A DNA stretch of 64,000 bases, taken from the NCBI GenBank assembly GCA_947491945.1, contig CANLLN010000006.1, positions 152,439 through 216,438 on the forward strand, given 5' to 3'. This document shows positions 55,477 through 63,625 of the stretch, piece after piece. This DNA is from an uncultured Carboxylicivirga sp. (GTDB lineage: Bacteria > Bacteroidota > Bacteroidia > Bacteroidales > Marinilabiliaceae). The position numbers and the translations under genes are program-made. Position 1 is the first letter of the stretch; each line of letters opens with the position of its first letter. Under the pieces are notes generated by a model, which was not told the DNA's origin, ran no database searches, and saw only the letters and a list, made by a program, of their open reading frames with translations.

Positions 55477-55878
55477 CTATGAATCAGCAACTGATTGTGA
55501 CATTTTATTCACGATATGTCCAATAACATGCGAGTGCTCATCCTGTGGACTAAATAAAATCATATTTGACGATTCCAGTGCAATAACCGTATGACCTGGT
55601 GGCCAGTAAAATAGATCGCCGCCTACTACGGTTTCTTCCGTTCCATTGGCATACACTACTTTAATCTTCCCATCCAGCACATATCCCCAATGCGGACACT
55701 GACACTTATCCTCATGCAATCCCTCGAGCAATGGCGAAATATCAGTGCCCTTGCTTAGGGTAAAAAACTCGCCACTAATTTTACCATATCCCGTTGCATC
55801 GCCAAATCCTGTTTTCTGTCGGGCAATTGCTGCCGCTGAATTAATTTTTACCGGTACATCTTCTTTTGCAATTTTCAT
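55477..55878 (-). CDS. Cupin-domain protein
   Basis: Product of 133 residues. Single cupin barrel: first motif around CPHWGYVLDGKIKVV, second around GGDLFYWPPGHTVIAL. The metal site is incomplete compared with classical cupins (His in CPHWGY and GHT only). ATG 55878 follows a GTG start candidate at 55887. Third gene on the minus strand after the regulator and flavoprotein; 65 bp downstream of the flavoprotein gene. Confidence 0.85.
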   Translation of the reverse strand: MKIAKEDVPVKINSAAAIARQKTGFGDATGYGKISGEFFTLSKGTDISPLLEGLHEDKCQCPHWGYVLDGKIKVVYANGTEETVVGGDLFYWPPGHTVIALESSNMILFSPQDEHSHVIGHIVNKMSQSVADS

Positions 55879-55943
55879 AATACTCACTTTTTATTAAACA
55901 AATTACCACCAAGTATCAGGGTTAGTAAATGTTATCTGTTTGC

Positions 55944-57332
55944 CTAACTGGCTCTTATATTTTGATTCACCCTGAAGAGATTATCCGGGTCGTACTTCTT
56001 TTTAACTTGTAGTAAACGTGCATAATTATGCTGGTAACAAGCCCGAACGCGCTCCTGACCTTCTTCCATCATAAAATTAGAATAAGAACCCCCAGCCGAA
56101 TAAGGATGTAGGGCTTCCCAATACGATTTACACCATTGGGTTATCTTGGTCGCATTTGCCGGATCAGGATCAATACCAACGATTACGCCAGCGTATTTTG
56201 CATCGCGATAGGCCCAGGGGGTATCCGAATTTCCAACTCTAGCAGCTGCCCCACTGATGGGATATAAGTGCATTTGAGATAAGGGGGTAGGTATTATAGA
56301 GCCAAATTTGCAGTGAGTCGCCCGTATCTCCGGCCCCAAGTCTTTAAAGTAATCACCTCGCCAGTAAAACTGTAGTCCGGGTGGCAGTAATCCGTCAAAA
56401 AGAGTTTGAATAGCCGGATACGGCATTTCACCTACCATTTCAAACACCGGGTGCTTTGAACGGACTTCTTTAAACACATCCTCAAACCTATCTTTATCAC
56501 CCGTATAACACCATACTATGCCACAAAATTGTTTGTTATGCAATTCCGGTGGAAATGGATCGCCCGGAATAACCATGGTAGCTATAAAGCCATTTAAATC
56601 TTCAGGTGCCTCGTGAATAAACTGATCGTACCACGCCATTATCTTTTCGGTTTGCTCAATGGGCCATAATGTTGGACCACCTATGACAGTTGCCAAGGGA
56701 TGGGCCTGAAACTTGAATGAGGTAACCACCCCAAAATTGCCACCGCCACCCCGAATCGCCCAAAAAAGATCGGGATGATGGTCTTTATCAGTCGTAACCA
56801 AGGATCCATCGGCTAAAACCATATCCGCTTCCAGCAAATTGTCGATTGTTAAACCAAATTTTCGACTCAAATAACCAACCCCACCGCCAAGGGTTAAACC
56901 ACCAACACCCGTTGTTGAGATAATGCCTGCCGGAACTGCCAAACCGTAAGAATGGGTCACATGATCGACTTCTCCCCAAACATTACCACCGGCAACTCGC
57001 ACCGTTTGATCTCTTGTATCTACCCTTACATTTTTAAGCCTTGATAAATCAATCACTATGCCGTCATTGCATATACCTAACCCGCCGCCATTGTGTCCGC
57101 CACCCCTAATGGCTAACAGCAGCTTGTTTTCTCTGGCAAAATTTACTGTGGCGCTTACATCCGTTACATCGTGGCAGTATACAAGCATACCCGGGTGTTT
57201 ATCAATCATCGCGTTGTATACCCGCCGGGCCTCATCATACCTTTCATCGGTCTGTAGTACTGTTTCTCCTCTTAATTGATTAGCAAATTCTTCTACTATA
57301 GAGGGATTTAAACTTTTTAATGAATTGTGCAT
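55944..57332 (-). CDS. FAD-linked oxidase, berberine-bridge-enzyme type
   Basis: Product of 462 residues. PCMH FAD domain (about 45-220) with AIRGGGHNGGGLGI, where the His is the usual 8-alpha-histidyl FAD attachment, TTGVGGLTLGGGVGYLSRK and IRGGGGNFGVVTSF. The CxxG partner for a second covalent link is not obvious. The BBE domain ends the protein (YDPDNLFRVNQNIR). The family oxidises sugars or specialised metabolites; substrate unknown. In one set with the AraC regulator upstream and the cupin downstream; 75 bp after the regulator. Confidence 0.88.
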   Translation of the reverse strand: MHNSLKSLNPSIVEEFANQLRGETVLQTDERYDEARRVYNAMIDKHPGMLVYCHDVTDVSATVNFARENKLLLAIRGGGHNGGGLGICNDGIVIDLSRLKNVRVDTRDQTVRVAGGNVWGEVDHVTHSYGLAVPAGIISTTGVGGLTLGGGVGYLSRKFGLTIDNLLEADMVLADGSLVTTDKDHHPDLFWAIRGGGGNFGVVTSFKFQAHPLATVIGGPTLWPIEQTEKIMAWYDQFIHEAPEDLNGFIATMVIPGDPFPPELHNKQFCGIVWCYTGDKDRFEDVFKEVRSKHPVFEMVGEMPYPAIQTLFDGLLPPGLQFYWRGDYFKDLGPEIRATHCKFGSIIPTPLSQMHLYPISGAAARVGNSDTPWAYRDAKYAGVIVGIDPDPANATKITQWCKSYWEALHPYSAGGSYSNFMMEEGQERVRACYQHNYARLLQVKKKYDPDNLFRVNQNIRAS

Positions 57333-57407
57333 GTTTATATCTTTTTATCCAATATAACCTCAATAAGGCATCAGTACCTAATAATTTTTATTCAAAAACT
57401 GGTAAAT

Positions 57408-58496
57408 TTAATGCAGCGATGACTCGAGATAGGATGAAGGCGAAATATTAAAACGCTTCTTGAAACATTTGGTAAAATAAGACGGACTGCCAAATCCACT
57501 TTCAAAAGCAATCTCAGCAAGGGTTCGATCCTGCCGCTTCATAAGCGAAAGAGCATGGTCTAATTTAAGTGCCTTAAAAAGTGCACCAGGTGATTTATGA
57601 CTCAGTGCAACCACATTTCTATATAACTGAGATTGACTCAATCCGAGCACCTGGGCTAAATTGCCCATCGAAAATTCTGTAGAACTAATTTTCTGTTTCA
57701 TATTGATGATCAGTTGAGCCAGAAAATGCTCTTCGGTCTGTGTCAAAAATTTAATATCCGTAACATCTTTCCAGCATTCAATACCTTTATGATCACAATA
57801 TTCCTTTACAGAGGGCGATACGACGATGGTATTACTAGAGGAGATAAAACATAAGTAGCCGGATATATTGACAGCCTGGCCAAACAACTCATTATTCTCA
57901 TCCACCGGGGTGCCGGCATAAAGACCCAATTTTACTTCTTTATCGCTTATATCGGAACTTACTTTCGTAAGCAACATTTGACGCATTTCTGATGCACATT
58001 GAATAGCGGCCGTAGCATTGGTGAATGAACAAATCAAAACCTGCCCAATGCTTTCTGCCATTCGTCCATTGTAATTCTTTAGGATTTTATTGATGCGCGC
58101 TAATTCTTCTTGATTGTGTCTGATGGGTTGCTGTTCAATAAAATTAAGGCGAAAAGTTAATAAAAAGCGTAATGCCGACTCCCTTAGATACCCTGACGAA
58201 TCCGGCTTGCTGCCCTCAGGGTCTTTGATGCGCCCCAAAAAGGATTCGACAATCTGCTTATTAACTTCTATGATTTGATGCGGAACAAGGCCATGGGCAT
58301 TTTTGTGCAACATCGTCACTGCTTCTTTGTTGGGAGCTTCAATTAAACAAAAGGCTGTTTGTCTCTCTTCATCAAACCAATAGGTTAAGGCTCTGCAATC
58401 ATACAGATGCTGAACTTTAAGATCCTGCCCATGTGCTTCTGCAACATCCTGAGCTGTTACTCCAGGCAAGTCGTGACGATCCATGTATATGGGCAT
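57408..58496 (-). CDS. AraC-type regulator with DUF4242 and cyclase-homology domains
   Basis: Product of 362 residues with three parts. Residues 1-82 match DUF4242/SCO4226-type nickel-binding proteins (VTAQDVAEAHGQD, FCLIEAPNKEA, HGLVPHQIIEV). Residues about 110-245 resemble a class III nucleotide-cyclase domain (NGRMAESIGQVLICSFTNA, GLYAGTPVDE, FGQAVNISGYL) but lack the metal-binding Asp pair of FTDIVGST, so it is probably not catalytic. Residues about 265-360 form an AraC HTH pair (LAQVLGLSQSQLYRNV, LAEIAFESGFGSPSYF). First gene of the minus-strand set with the flavoprotein and cupin, which it may control in response to a ligand or metal. The fusion is unusual. Confidence 0.85.
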   Translation of the reverse strand: MPIYMDRHDLPGVTAQDVAEAHGQDLKVQHLYDCRALTYWFDEERQTAFCLIEAPNKEAVTMLHKNAHGLVPHQIIEVNKQIVESFLGRIKDPEGSKPDSSGYLRESALRFLLTFRLNFIEQQPIRHNQEELARINKILKNYNGRMAESIGQVLICSFTNATAAIQCASEMRQMLLTKVSSDISDKEVKLGLYAGTPVDENNELFGQAVNISGYLCFISSSNTIVVSPSVKEYCDHKGIECWKDVTDIKFLTQTEEHFLAQLIINMKQKISSTEFSMGNLAQVLGLSQSQLYRNVVALSHKSPGALFKALKLDHALSLMKRQDRTLAEIAFESGFGSPSYFTKCFKKRFNISPSSYLESSLH

Positions 58497-58649
58497 AATC
58501 CTTTTTTTTAAATACCTTACGTTTTGATTGAGGAATATTAAAACAAACTAATTCCTTATTGACTAAGCAATATAGGGAATTTTATACCTCAGGTAAAGTC
58601 AGTTAATACGCATTTTTAATCCATTATAATTAAAAAATGGCTTCTATTA

Positions 58650-58680
58650 TTTGTATTTGAAAATATTGCCCTTACATTTG
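58650..58680 (+). promoter_or_regulatory. his: Bacteroidota-type promoter of hisGDCB
   Basis: TTTG (58650-58653) and TACATTTG (58673-58680) are 19 bp apart, an exact consensus match. Transcription would begin near 58687, 15 nt before the first leader peptide ATG. The 58497-58649 stretch upstream is AT-rich and otherwise featureless. Confidence 0.7.
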
Positions 58681-58701
58681 TAACGAATTAACAATTACGA
58701 C

Positions 58702-58752
58702 ATGCAAAATTTTATTCATCATCGTCATCATGATATCCTGCAAAACTGGTAG
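58702..58752 (+). CDS. First his leader peptide
   Basis: ORF encoding MQNFIHHRHHDILQNW (16 residues). Four of five consecutive codons are His (58717-58731). It opens the first of two attenuators upstream of hisG. The stop codon (58750-58752) lies inside the 3' arm of its pause hairpin. Translation of the His run is the sensor of charged tRNA-His. Confidence 0.9.
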   Translation: MQNFIHHRHHDILQNW

Positions 58753-58818
58753 GCGGCAATTGGTGTATAAAAATTTACAATATCAACAGAGGCTTATCAG
58801 AAATGGTAAGCCTTTTTT
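58737..58818 (+). promoter_or_regulatory. First his attenuator
   Basis: Pause hairpin: CCTGC (58737-58741) with GTAGG (58749-58753), one G-U pair. Antiterminator: TGGTAGGC (58747-58754) with GCTTATCA (58792-58799), 8 pairs of which two are G-U. Terminator: GGCTTATCA (58791-58799) with TGGTAAGCC (58804-58812) on a GAAA loop, then six Ts. Mutually exclusive as in classical his attenuation. Confidence 0.82.
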
Positions 58819-58830
58819 ATTTTTATTACA

Positions 58831-58881
58831 ATGATAACAACTCACTTTCATATTCATCATCATTACTTATCCGGCGGATGA
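58831..58881 (+). CDS. Second his leader peptide
   Basis: ORF encoding MITTHFHIHHHYLSGG (16 residues, five His). It starts 12 nt after the T-run of the first attenuator and opens a second complete attenuator. No separate promoter is visible between the two, so it is reached only by read-through of the first. Confidence 0.9.
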   Translation: MITTHFHIHHHYLSGG

Positions 58882-58946
58882 GCTGATTGTGTATATCTGT
58901 TATTGATAAAATACAAGGCTTATCCGATATTGGGTAAGCCTTTTTT
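58866..58946 (+). promoter_or_regulatory. Second his attenuator
   Basis: Pause hairpin: CTTATCC (58866-58872) with GGATGAG (58876-58882). Antiterminator: GGATGAGC (58876-58883) with GCTTATCC (58918-58925), 8 pairs with one G-U. Terminator: GGCTTATCC (58917-58925) with GGGTAAGCC (58932-58940), then six Ts. Segments 1 and 3 share the sequence CTTATCC, so segment 2 chooses between them. A ribosome stalled on the last three His codons (58855-58863) would cover segment 1. Confidence 0.85.
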
Positions 58947-58968
58947 GATTCTTAAAACATAGCTTAGC

Positions 58969-59829
58969 ATGAAAACGAAATTACGCATTGCATTACAGAA
59001 GAAAGGTCGCCTTAACGACGACTCTATGAATTTACTGAAAGAAGCAGGGATTAAGTTCAACTCCGGCAGCGGCAAGTTAGTGGCGGCATCGCCCAACTTT
59101 CCCATCGAAGTATTGTACCTGCGCGATGATGATATTCCACAAACGGTGGCCGATTCTGTGGCCGACATTGGTATTGTTGGGGAGAACGAGATGGCTGAAA
59201 AGGGTTTTGATCTAAAGGTGGTGAAGCGTCTGGGTTTCAGCAAGTGTCGCCTGTCGTTGGCCATTCCCAAAGCCGAGGAATATACAGGACTGGATTATTT
59301 TGAAGGTAAGAAGATAGCGACTTCGTATCCTGTTATTCTTAAAAAATTCTTTAAGCAGCAAGGTATCAATGCTGAAATACATGAAATTGCGGGTTCTGTG
59401 GAGATAGCGCCGGGGATTGGTTTGGCTGACGCAATTTTTGACATTGTGAGTTCCGGTAGTACGTTGGTAGCTAATCGACTCAAAGAAGTGGAGGTGGTGA
59501 TGCAGTCGGAGGCCTTATTGGTATCGGCACCGAATCTTAGTGATGAGAAACAGGTTTTGCTGGATGCCATGATCTTTCGTATTAATGCTGTGATGGCGGC
59601 AAACTCCAATAAGTACATACTGATGAATGTACCCAACGATAAGGTGGATGAGATTGTTCAAGTATTGCCCGGTATGAAAAGTCCAACAGTGTTGCCCCTG
59701 GCCGATAAGGGTTGGAGTTCGGTGCATTCGGTGATTCAGGAAAAGAAGTTTTGGGAGATTATTGATCAGCTGAAGAGTTTGGGTGCAGAAGGAATATTGG
59801 TGGTGCCTATTGAGAAAATGATCCTTTAA
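58969..59829 (+). CDS. hisG: ATP phosphoribosyltransferase, long form
   Basis: Product of 286 residues. First committed step of histidine synthesis (ATP + PRPP). N-terminal catalytic domains with RIALQKKGRL and the PRPP loop DAIFDIVSSGSTLVANRL near residue 165. The C-terminal ACT-like regulatory domain (about 215-286, ending VPIEKMIL) marks the long, HisZ-independent form, which His normally inhibits. 22 bp after the second attenuator. Confidence 0.95.
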   Translation: MKTKLRIALQKKGRLNDDSMNLLKEAGIKFNSGSGKLVAASPNFPIEVLYLRDDDIPQTVADSVADIGIVGENEMAEKGFDLKVVKRLGFSKCRLSLAIPKAEEYTGLDYFEGKKIATSYPVILKKFFKQQGINAEIHEIAGSVEIAPGIGLADAIFDIVSSGSTLVANRLKEVEVVMQSEALLVSAPNLSDEKQVLLDAMIFRINAVMAANSNKYILMNVPNDKVDEIVQVLPGMKSPTVLPLADKGWSSVHSVIQEKKFWEIIDQLKSLGAEGILVVPIEKMIL

Positions 59830-59864
59830 TATCGGGTTTTAATTAGAAATAATCCCACAGGGAG

Positions 59865-59891
59865 TAGCTATTGGTTAAAAACCGATAGCTA
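59865..59891 (+). repeat. Hairpin in the hisG-hisD spacer
   Basis: 59865-59876 pairs with 59880-59891 (12 bp, one G-U) around an AAA loop. No T-run. Possible mRNA-stabilising or processing element. Confidence 0.55.
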
Positions 59892-59907
59892 TAAGCAGAG
59901 TGAAGTT

Positions 59908-61194
59908 ATGCAAAAAATTTTATATCCTTCCAAAGCAGAATGGGGTGCCTTGCTGGCACGTCCCGATAATGGGCTTGATGATGTATATGATACGGCGCGT
60001 GGTATACTGGGTGATGTGAAGCGCAACGGCGATGAGGCACTTCTTAAATATACCCGAATGTTTGATGGCGCGGCACCTGAAGGTCTGCAAGTAAGGCCTG
60101 ATGAAATTGAGGTAGCCGTCCGGCAGGTAAGCGACGAATTGAAAGAAGCACTCTCGATGGCATTTAAGAATATTGAAGCTTTCCACCGTTCGCAACAGCG
60201 TCAAAATACTGTGGTGGAGACCATGCCGGGTGTTAGCTGCTGGCAGAAGAGCGTGCCCATTGATCGGGTGGGTCTCTATATACCCGGAGGCACGGCTCCT
60301 CTCTTTTCTACTGTACTGATGTTAGGTATTCCTGCAACTATTGCAGGATGCAGCGAGATTGTGCTGTGTACGCCGGCCAATGCAAAGGGAGAAGTGCATC
60401 CGGCTATCTTATATGCCGCTTCATTGGTTGGGGTCACGCGCATCTTTAAGCTGGGTGGTATTCAGGCCATTGGTGCCATGGCCTATGGAAGCGATAGTGT
60501 GCCAAAGGTGGACAAGATATTTGGTCCTGGCAATCGCTTTGTTACGGCCGCTAAGCAGCTGGTGAGCCTCAAAGACGTAGCCATCGATATGCCGGCCGGT
60601 CCCTCTGAGGTAATGATTATGGCAGATGATAGTGCTGTGCCCGAGTTTATTGCTGCCGACCTTTTATCGCAGGCAGAGCATGGTGCTGATAGTCAGGTAG
60701 TGCTATTGGCTACAAGTGAAGAATTACTGCAACAGGTGAAAGTGGCTTTGACGGCTCAGTTGGAGAGCTTGCCCCGGAAGGAAGTGGCAAGCAAAGCCCT
60801 TCAAAACAGTCGTATGATAGTGTTGGAAAGTGAGGATGAAATGGTGGCAATGTGTAATGAATACGCACCGGAACACCTGATCATTGCCATGAACGATGAA
60901 GAAGGAGTGGCACAAAAGGTGAGGAATGCCGGTTCGGTGTTTTTGGGTAATTACTCGCCCGAAAGTGCCGGCGATTATGCTTCGGGCACCAATCACACCC
61001 TGCCTACTCATGGCTATGCTACCGCTTTTAGTGGCGTTAACCTGGATAGTTATATGAAGCAAATTACGTTTCAGAAAATTACACAGTCCGGACTGAAGCG
61101 AATCGGTCCTTCCATTGAAGTGATGGCTGCCGCTGAGCAACTGGATGCCCATAAAAATGCGGTTAGTGTTCGGTTAAAGAAAATGGATTTATAA
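59908..61194 (+). CDS. hisD: Histidinol dehydrogenase
   Basis: Product of 428 residues. Two-step NAD-dependent oxidation of histidinol to histidine. Zn site and catalytic signature GPSEVMIMADDSAVPEF near residue 232 and the C-terminal zone with HTLPTHGYA near residue 365. VDKIFGPGNRFVTAAK near residue 205 is typical. In one operon with hisG and hisC. Confidence 0.96.
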   Translation: MQKILYPSKAEWGALLARPDNGLDDVYDTARGILGDVKRNGDEALLKYTRMFDGAAPEGLQVRPDEIEVAVRQVSDELKEALSMAFKNIEAFHRSQQRQNTVVETMPGVSCWQKSVPIDRVGLYIPGGTAPLFSTVLMLGIPATIAGCSEIVLCTPANAKGEVHPAILYAASLVGVTRIFKLGGIQAIGAMAYGSDSVPKVDKIFGPGNRFVTAAKQLVSLKDVAIDMPAGPSEVMIMADDSAVPEFIAADLLSQAEHGADSQVVLLATSEELLQQVKVALTAQLESLPRKEVASKALQNSRMIVLESEDEMVAMCNEYAPEHLIIAMNDEEGVAQKVRNAGSVFLGNYSPESAGDYASGTNHTLPTHGYATAFSGVNLDSYMKQITFQKITQSGLKRIGPSIEVMAAAEQLDAHKNAVSVRLKKMDL

Positions 61195-61230
61195 ATCAAC
61201 GGTACTGATTAGTAAGTATTGTGTGCATTG

Positions 61231-61272
61231 TCACTCACTGCTTACTACTCACTACTCACTACTGACTATCTT
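61231..61272 (+). repeat. Heptamer array before hisC
   Basis: Six 7-bp units, consensus CTACTCA, in one register; it ends 2 bp before the hisC ATG at 61275. A TAGTAAG at 61210-61216 is complementary to CTTACTA at 61241-61247 (7 bp), much shorter than the arms of the four-helix elements. Confidence 0.7.
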
Positions 61273-61274
61273 AT

Positions 61275-62318
61275 ATGAAATCAATAAAGCAGTTATTACG
61301 ACCCAATATCCTTAACTTACAACCTTATTCATCGGCTCGGGACGAGTTTACGGGTGCAGCATCTGTATTCCTCGATGCCAATGAAAACCCGTTCAATGAA
61401 CCCTATAACCGTTATCCCGATCCCAATCAGCGTGTGTTAAAAGATAAGATTGCCTGCCTGAAAGGGGTTGATGCCGCTCAGATTTTTCTGGGTAATGGGA
61501 GCGATGAACCCATTGACCTACTGTTTCGTGCCTTTTGTGAACCGGGAAAAGATAACGTGGTGAGCATTGATCCTACTTATGGTATGTATCAGGTGGCGGC
61601 CAATATCAATAACATTGAGGTGCGAAGGGTTTTGCTGACCGATGATTTTGAACTGGATGTGCCGGCGCTTCTCAAATGCTGCGATGATAAAACCAAAATG
61701 CTGTTTATATGTTCGCCCAATAACCCTACGGGTAATTGCTTTGCTAAGGAAGATATTCTGACCCTTATCCGCGGGTTTGAAGGTCTTGTGGTGTTGGATG
61801 AAGCTTATATTGATTTTTGTCCACAGAAGAGCCTGCTTCAGGAACTTCAGGAATTCCCGAATCTGGTTATTCTGCAAACCTTTTCCAAGGCATGGGGAAT
61901 GGCTGGCATCCGTTTGGGTATGGCCTTTGCTTCGTCCGAAATAGTGAAGGTGCTTAGTAAAATAAAATATCCTTATAATATTAATGTGCTGACACAGGAA
62001 AAAGCTATGGAGCTGCTGGAGCGTGAGTCGGATAAGGAGGACTGGGTGCAGGTATTGTTGGCTCAGCGGTCCTGGTTGGCTCAGCAGTTGGAGCAATTTC
62101 AGTTTGTTAGCAAGGTGTATCCGTCCGATGCTAACTATTTATTGGTACAAGTGGATGATGCCAATGCTATTTATAGTTTTTTGGTGGGCAAGCAAATTAT
62201 CATTCGCAACCGTTCTACGGTATCGCTTTGTGCCGGATGTCTGCGCATCACCATTGGTCAGCCCGGGGAAAACAGATTATTGCTTGATGCGCTTGCTTCG
62301 TATGGTCAGCAGAAATAA
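61275..62318 (+). CDS. hisC: Histidinol-phosphate aminotransferase
   Basis: Product of 347 residues, PLP fold type I. Schiff-base Lys in TFSKAWGMAGIRLG near residue 210; CSPNNPTGN near residue 148; VVLDEAYIDF near residue 173. Converts imidazole-acetol phosphate to histidinol phosphate with glutamate as donor. Third gene of the operon. Confidence 0.95.
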   Translation: MKSIKQLLRPNILNLQPYSSARDEFTGAASVFLDANENPFNEPYNRYPDPNQRVLKDKIACLKGVDAAQIFLGNGSDEPIDLLFRAFCEPGKDNVVSIDPTYGMYQVAANINNIEVRRVLLTDDFELDVPALLKCCDDKTKMLFICSPNNPTGNCFAKEDILTLIRGFEGLVVLDEAYIDFCPQKSLLQELQEFPNLVILQTFSKAWGMAGIRLGMAFASSEIVKVLSKIKYPYNINVLTQEKAMELLERESDKEDWVQVLLAQRSWLAQQLEQFQFVSKVYPSDANYLLVQVDDANAIYSFLVGKQIIIRNRSTVSLCAGCLRITIGQPGENRLLLDALASYGQQK

Positions 62319-62375
62319 AAACAGCGATGTAAAGGAATAGCGTTTCTGCGTTATAATGATTAAGCCGCAGTAAAT

Positions 62376-62383
62376 TACCTTTG
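62376..62383 (+). promoter_or_regulatory. Possible internal -7 element before hisB
   Basis: TACCTTTG matches TAnnTTTG 21 bp upstream of the hisB ATG, but no good TTTG lies at -33. Weak candidate. Confidence 0.2.
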
Positions 62384-62403
62384 TTCTTGATACTTTATAA
62401 ATT

Positions 62404-63531
62404 ATGAAAAAAATACTCTTTATAGATCGCGATGGCACTTTAATTCTTGAACCGCCCGTTGATTTTCAGGTGGATAGCCTGGAAAAACTGGAGTTTTATC
62501 CCGGTGTGTTTCAGAACCTGTCAAAGGTGACGGCTTTGCTAGACTATAAATTCGTTATGGTTACGAACCAGGATGGCCTGGGTACGGCATCCTTCCCGGA
62601 AGAAACCTTCTGGCCGGCGCAGGATAAGATGATGAGGACGTTGGAAAATGAAGGCATTCGTTTTGATAAGGTGCATATCGATCCTACCCTGCCCGAAGAG
62701 AATGCTCCCACACGAAAGCCGGGTACGGCTATGCTCACCGAATACATGCAGGGAGACTATGATTTGGAAGGCTCTTTTGTGATTGGTGACCGGATAACGG
62801 ATGTGCAATTGGCTTATAACCTAGGCTGTAAAGCGATTTTGCTTCGAAATAAAGATGAAGGGGAGAAGATGCTTGCAGAGAAGGGCCTGGGTGAGGTATG
62901 TGCATTAATAACGGACGCTTGGCACGAGGTGGCCGCCTTTTTATTCAGAACGGAGCGCAGTGCTTCTATTGAGCGTTCAACTGCCGAAACAATTATCAGG
63001 GTAAGCCTGAATCTGGATGGTACGGGGCAGTGTAATATTTCTACGGGTCTGCATTTTTTCGATCACATGCTGGAGCAAATCGGGCGTCATTCGGGTTGCG
63101 ATTTAACCATCGAGGTAAAAGGCGATTTGCATGTTGATGAGCATCATACTATGGAAGATACTGCCATTGTGTTGGGTGAAGCCTTTAAAAAGGCGTTGGG
63201 TGATAAGCGGGGTATCGAACGCTATGGCTTTTGTCTGCCCATGGATGACTGCCTGGCGCAGGTGGCTTTGGATTTTGGTGGCCGTCCCTGGCTGGTATGG
63301 GAGGCAGATTTTAAACGAGAAAAAATTGGTGACATGCCCACAGAAATGTTTATGCATTTCTTCAAGAGCTTTTCCGATGCTGCTGCTTGTAACCTGAATA
63401 TTAAAGCCGAAGGTAACAATGAGCATCATAAGATTGAGGGTATATTTAAGGCTTTGGCGCGTGCCATCCGTGCTGCCATTCGAAAAGATCCGTATAGCGA
63501 TCAGTTGCCCAGTACAAAAGGTGTGTTGTAG
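62404..63531 (+). CDS. hisB: Bifunctional histidinol-phosphatase / imidazoleglycerol-phosphate dehydratase
   Basis: Product of 375 residues. The N-terminal HAD phosphatase (about 1-165) has [17 protein letters not shown] and [10 protein letters not shown]. The C-terminal dehydratase (about 185-375) has the two Mn motifs [15 protein letters not shown] and [11 protein letters not shown], then [14 protein letters not shown]. Same fusion as in E. coli. Last gene of hisGDCB. Confidence 0.96.
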   Translation: MKKILFIDRDGTLILEPPVDFQVDSLEKLEFYPGVFQNLSKVTALLDYKFVMVTNQDGLGTASFPEETFWPAQDKMMRTLENEGIRFDKVHIDPTLPEENAPTRKPGTAMLTEYMQGDYDLEGSFVIGDRITDVQLAYNLGCKAILLRNKDEGEKMLAEKGLGEVCALITDAWHEVAAFLFRTERSASIERSTAETIIRVSLNLDGTGQCNISTGLHFFDHMLEQIGRHSGCDLTIEVKGDLHVDEHHTMEDTAIVLGEAFKKALGDKRGIERYGFCLPMDDCLAQVALDFGGRPWLVWEADFKREKIGDMPTEMFMHFFKSFSDAAACNLNIKAEGNNEHHKIEGIFKALARAIRAAIRKDPYSDQLPSTKGVL

Positions 63532-63580
63532 GTCTAGGTCTAGGTATTTGCATCTTACAGGTCTTCAAGACCTGTGAGGT
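63531..63580 (+). repeat. Hexamer run and palindrome downstream of hisB
   Basis: TAGGTC-type hexamers (three units, 63532-63549) are followed by ACAGGTCTT (63557-63565) and its exact complement (63567-63575) around a single C; the stem extends to 63552-63580 with G-U pairs. I recall similar ACAGGT/ACCTGT palindromes as dispersed intergenic repeats in this phylum. Confidence 0.6.
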
Positions 63581-63625
63581 GTAAAAGCGCGCCTGGCTAA
63601 TGTATTTATCTTCTCTTGCGTGAAT

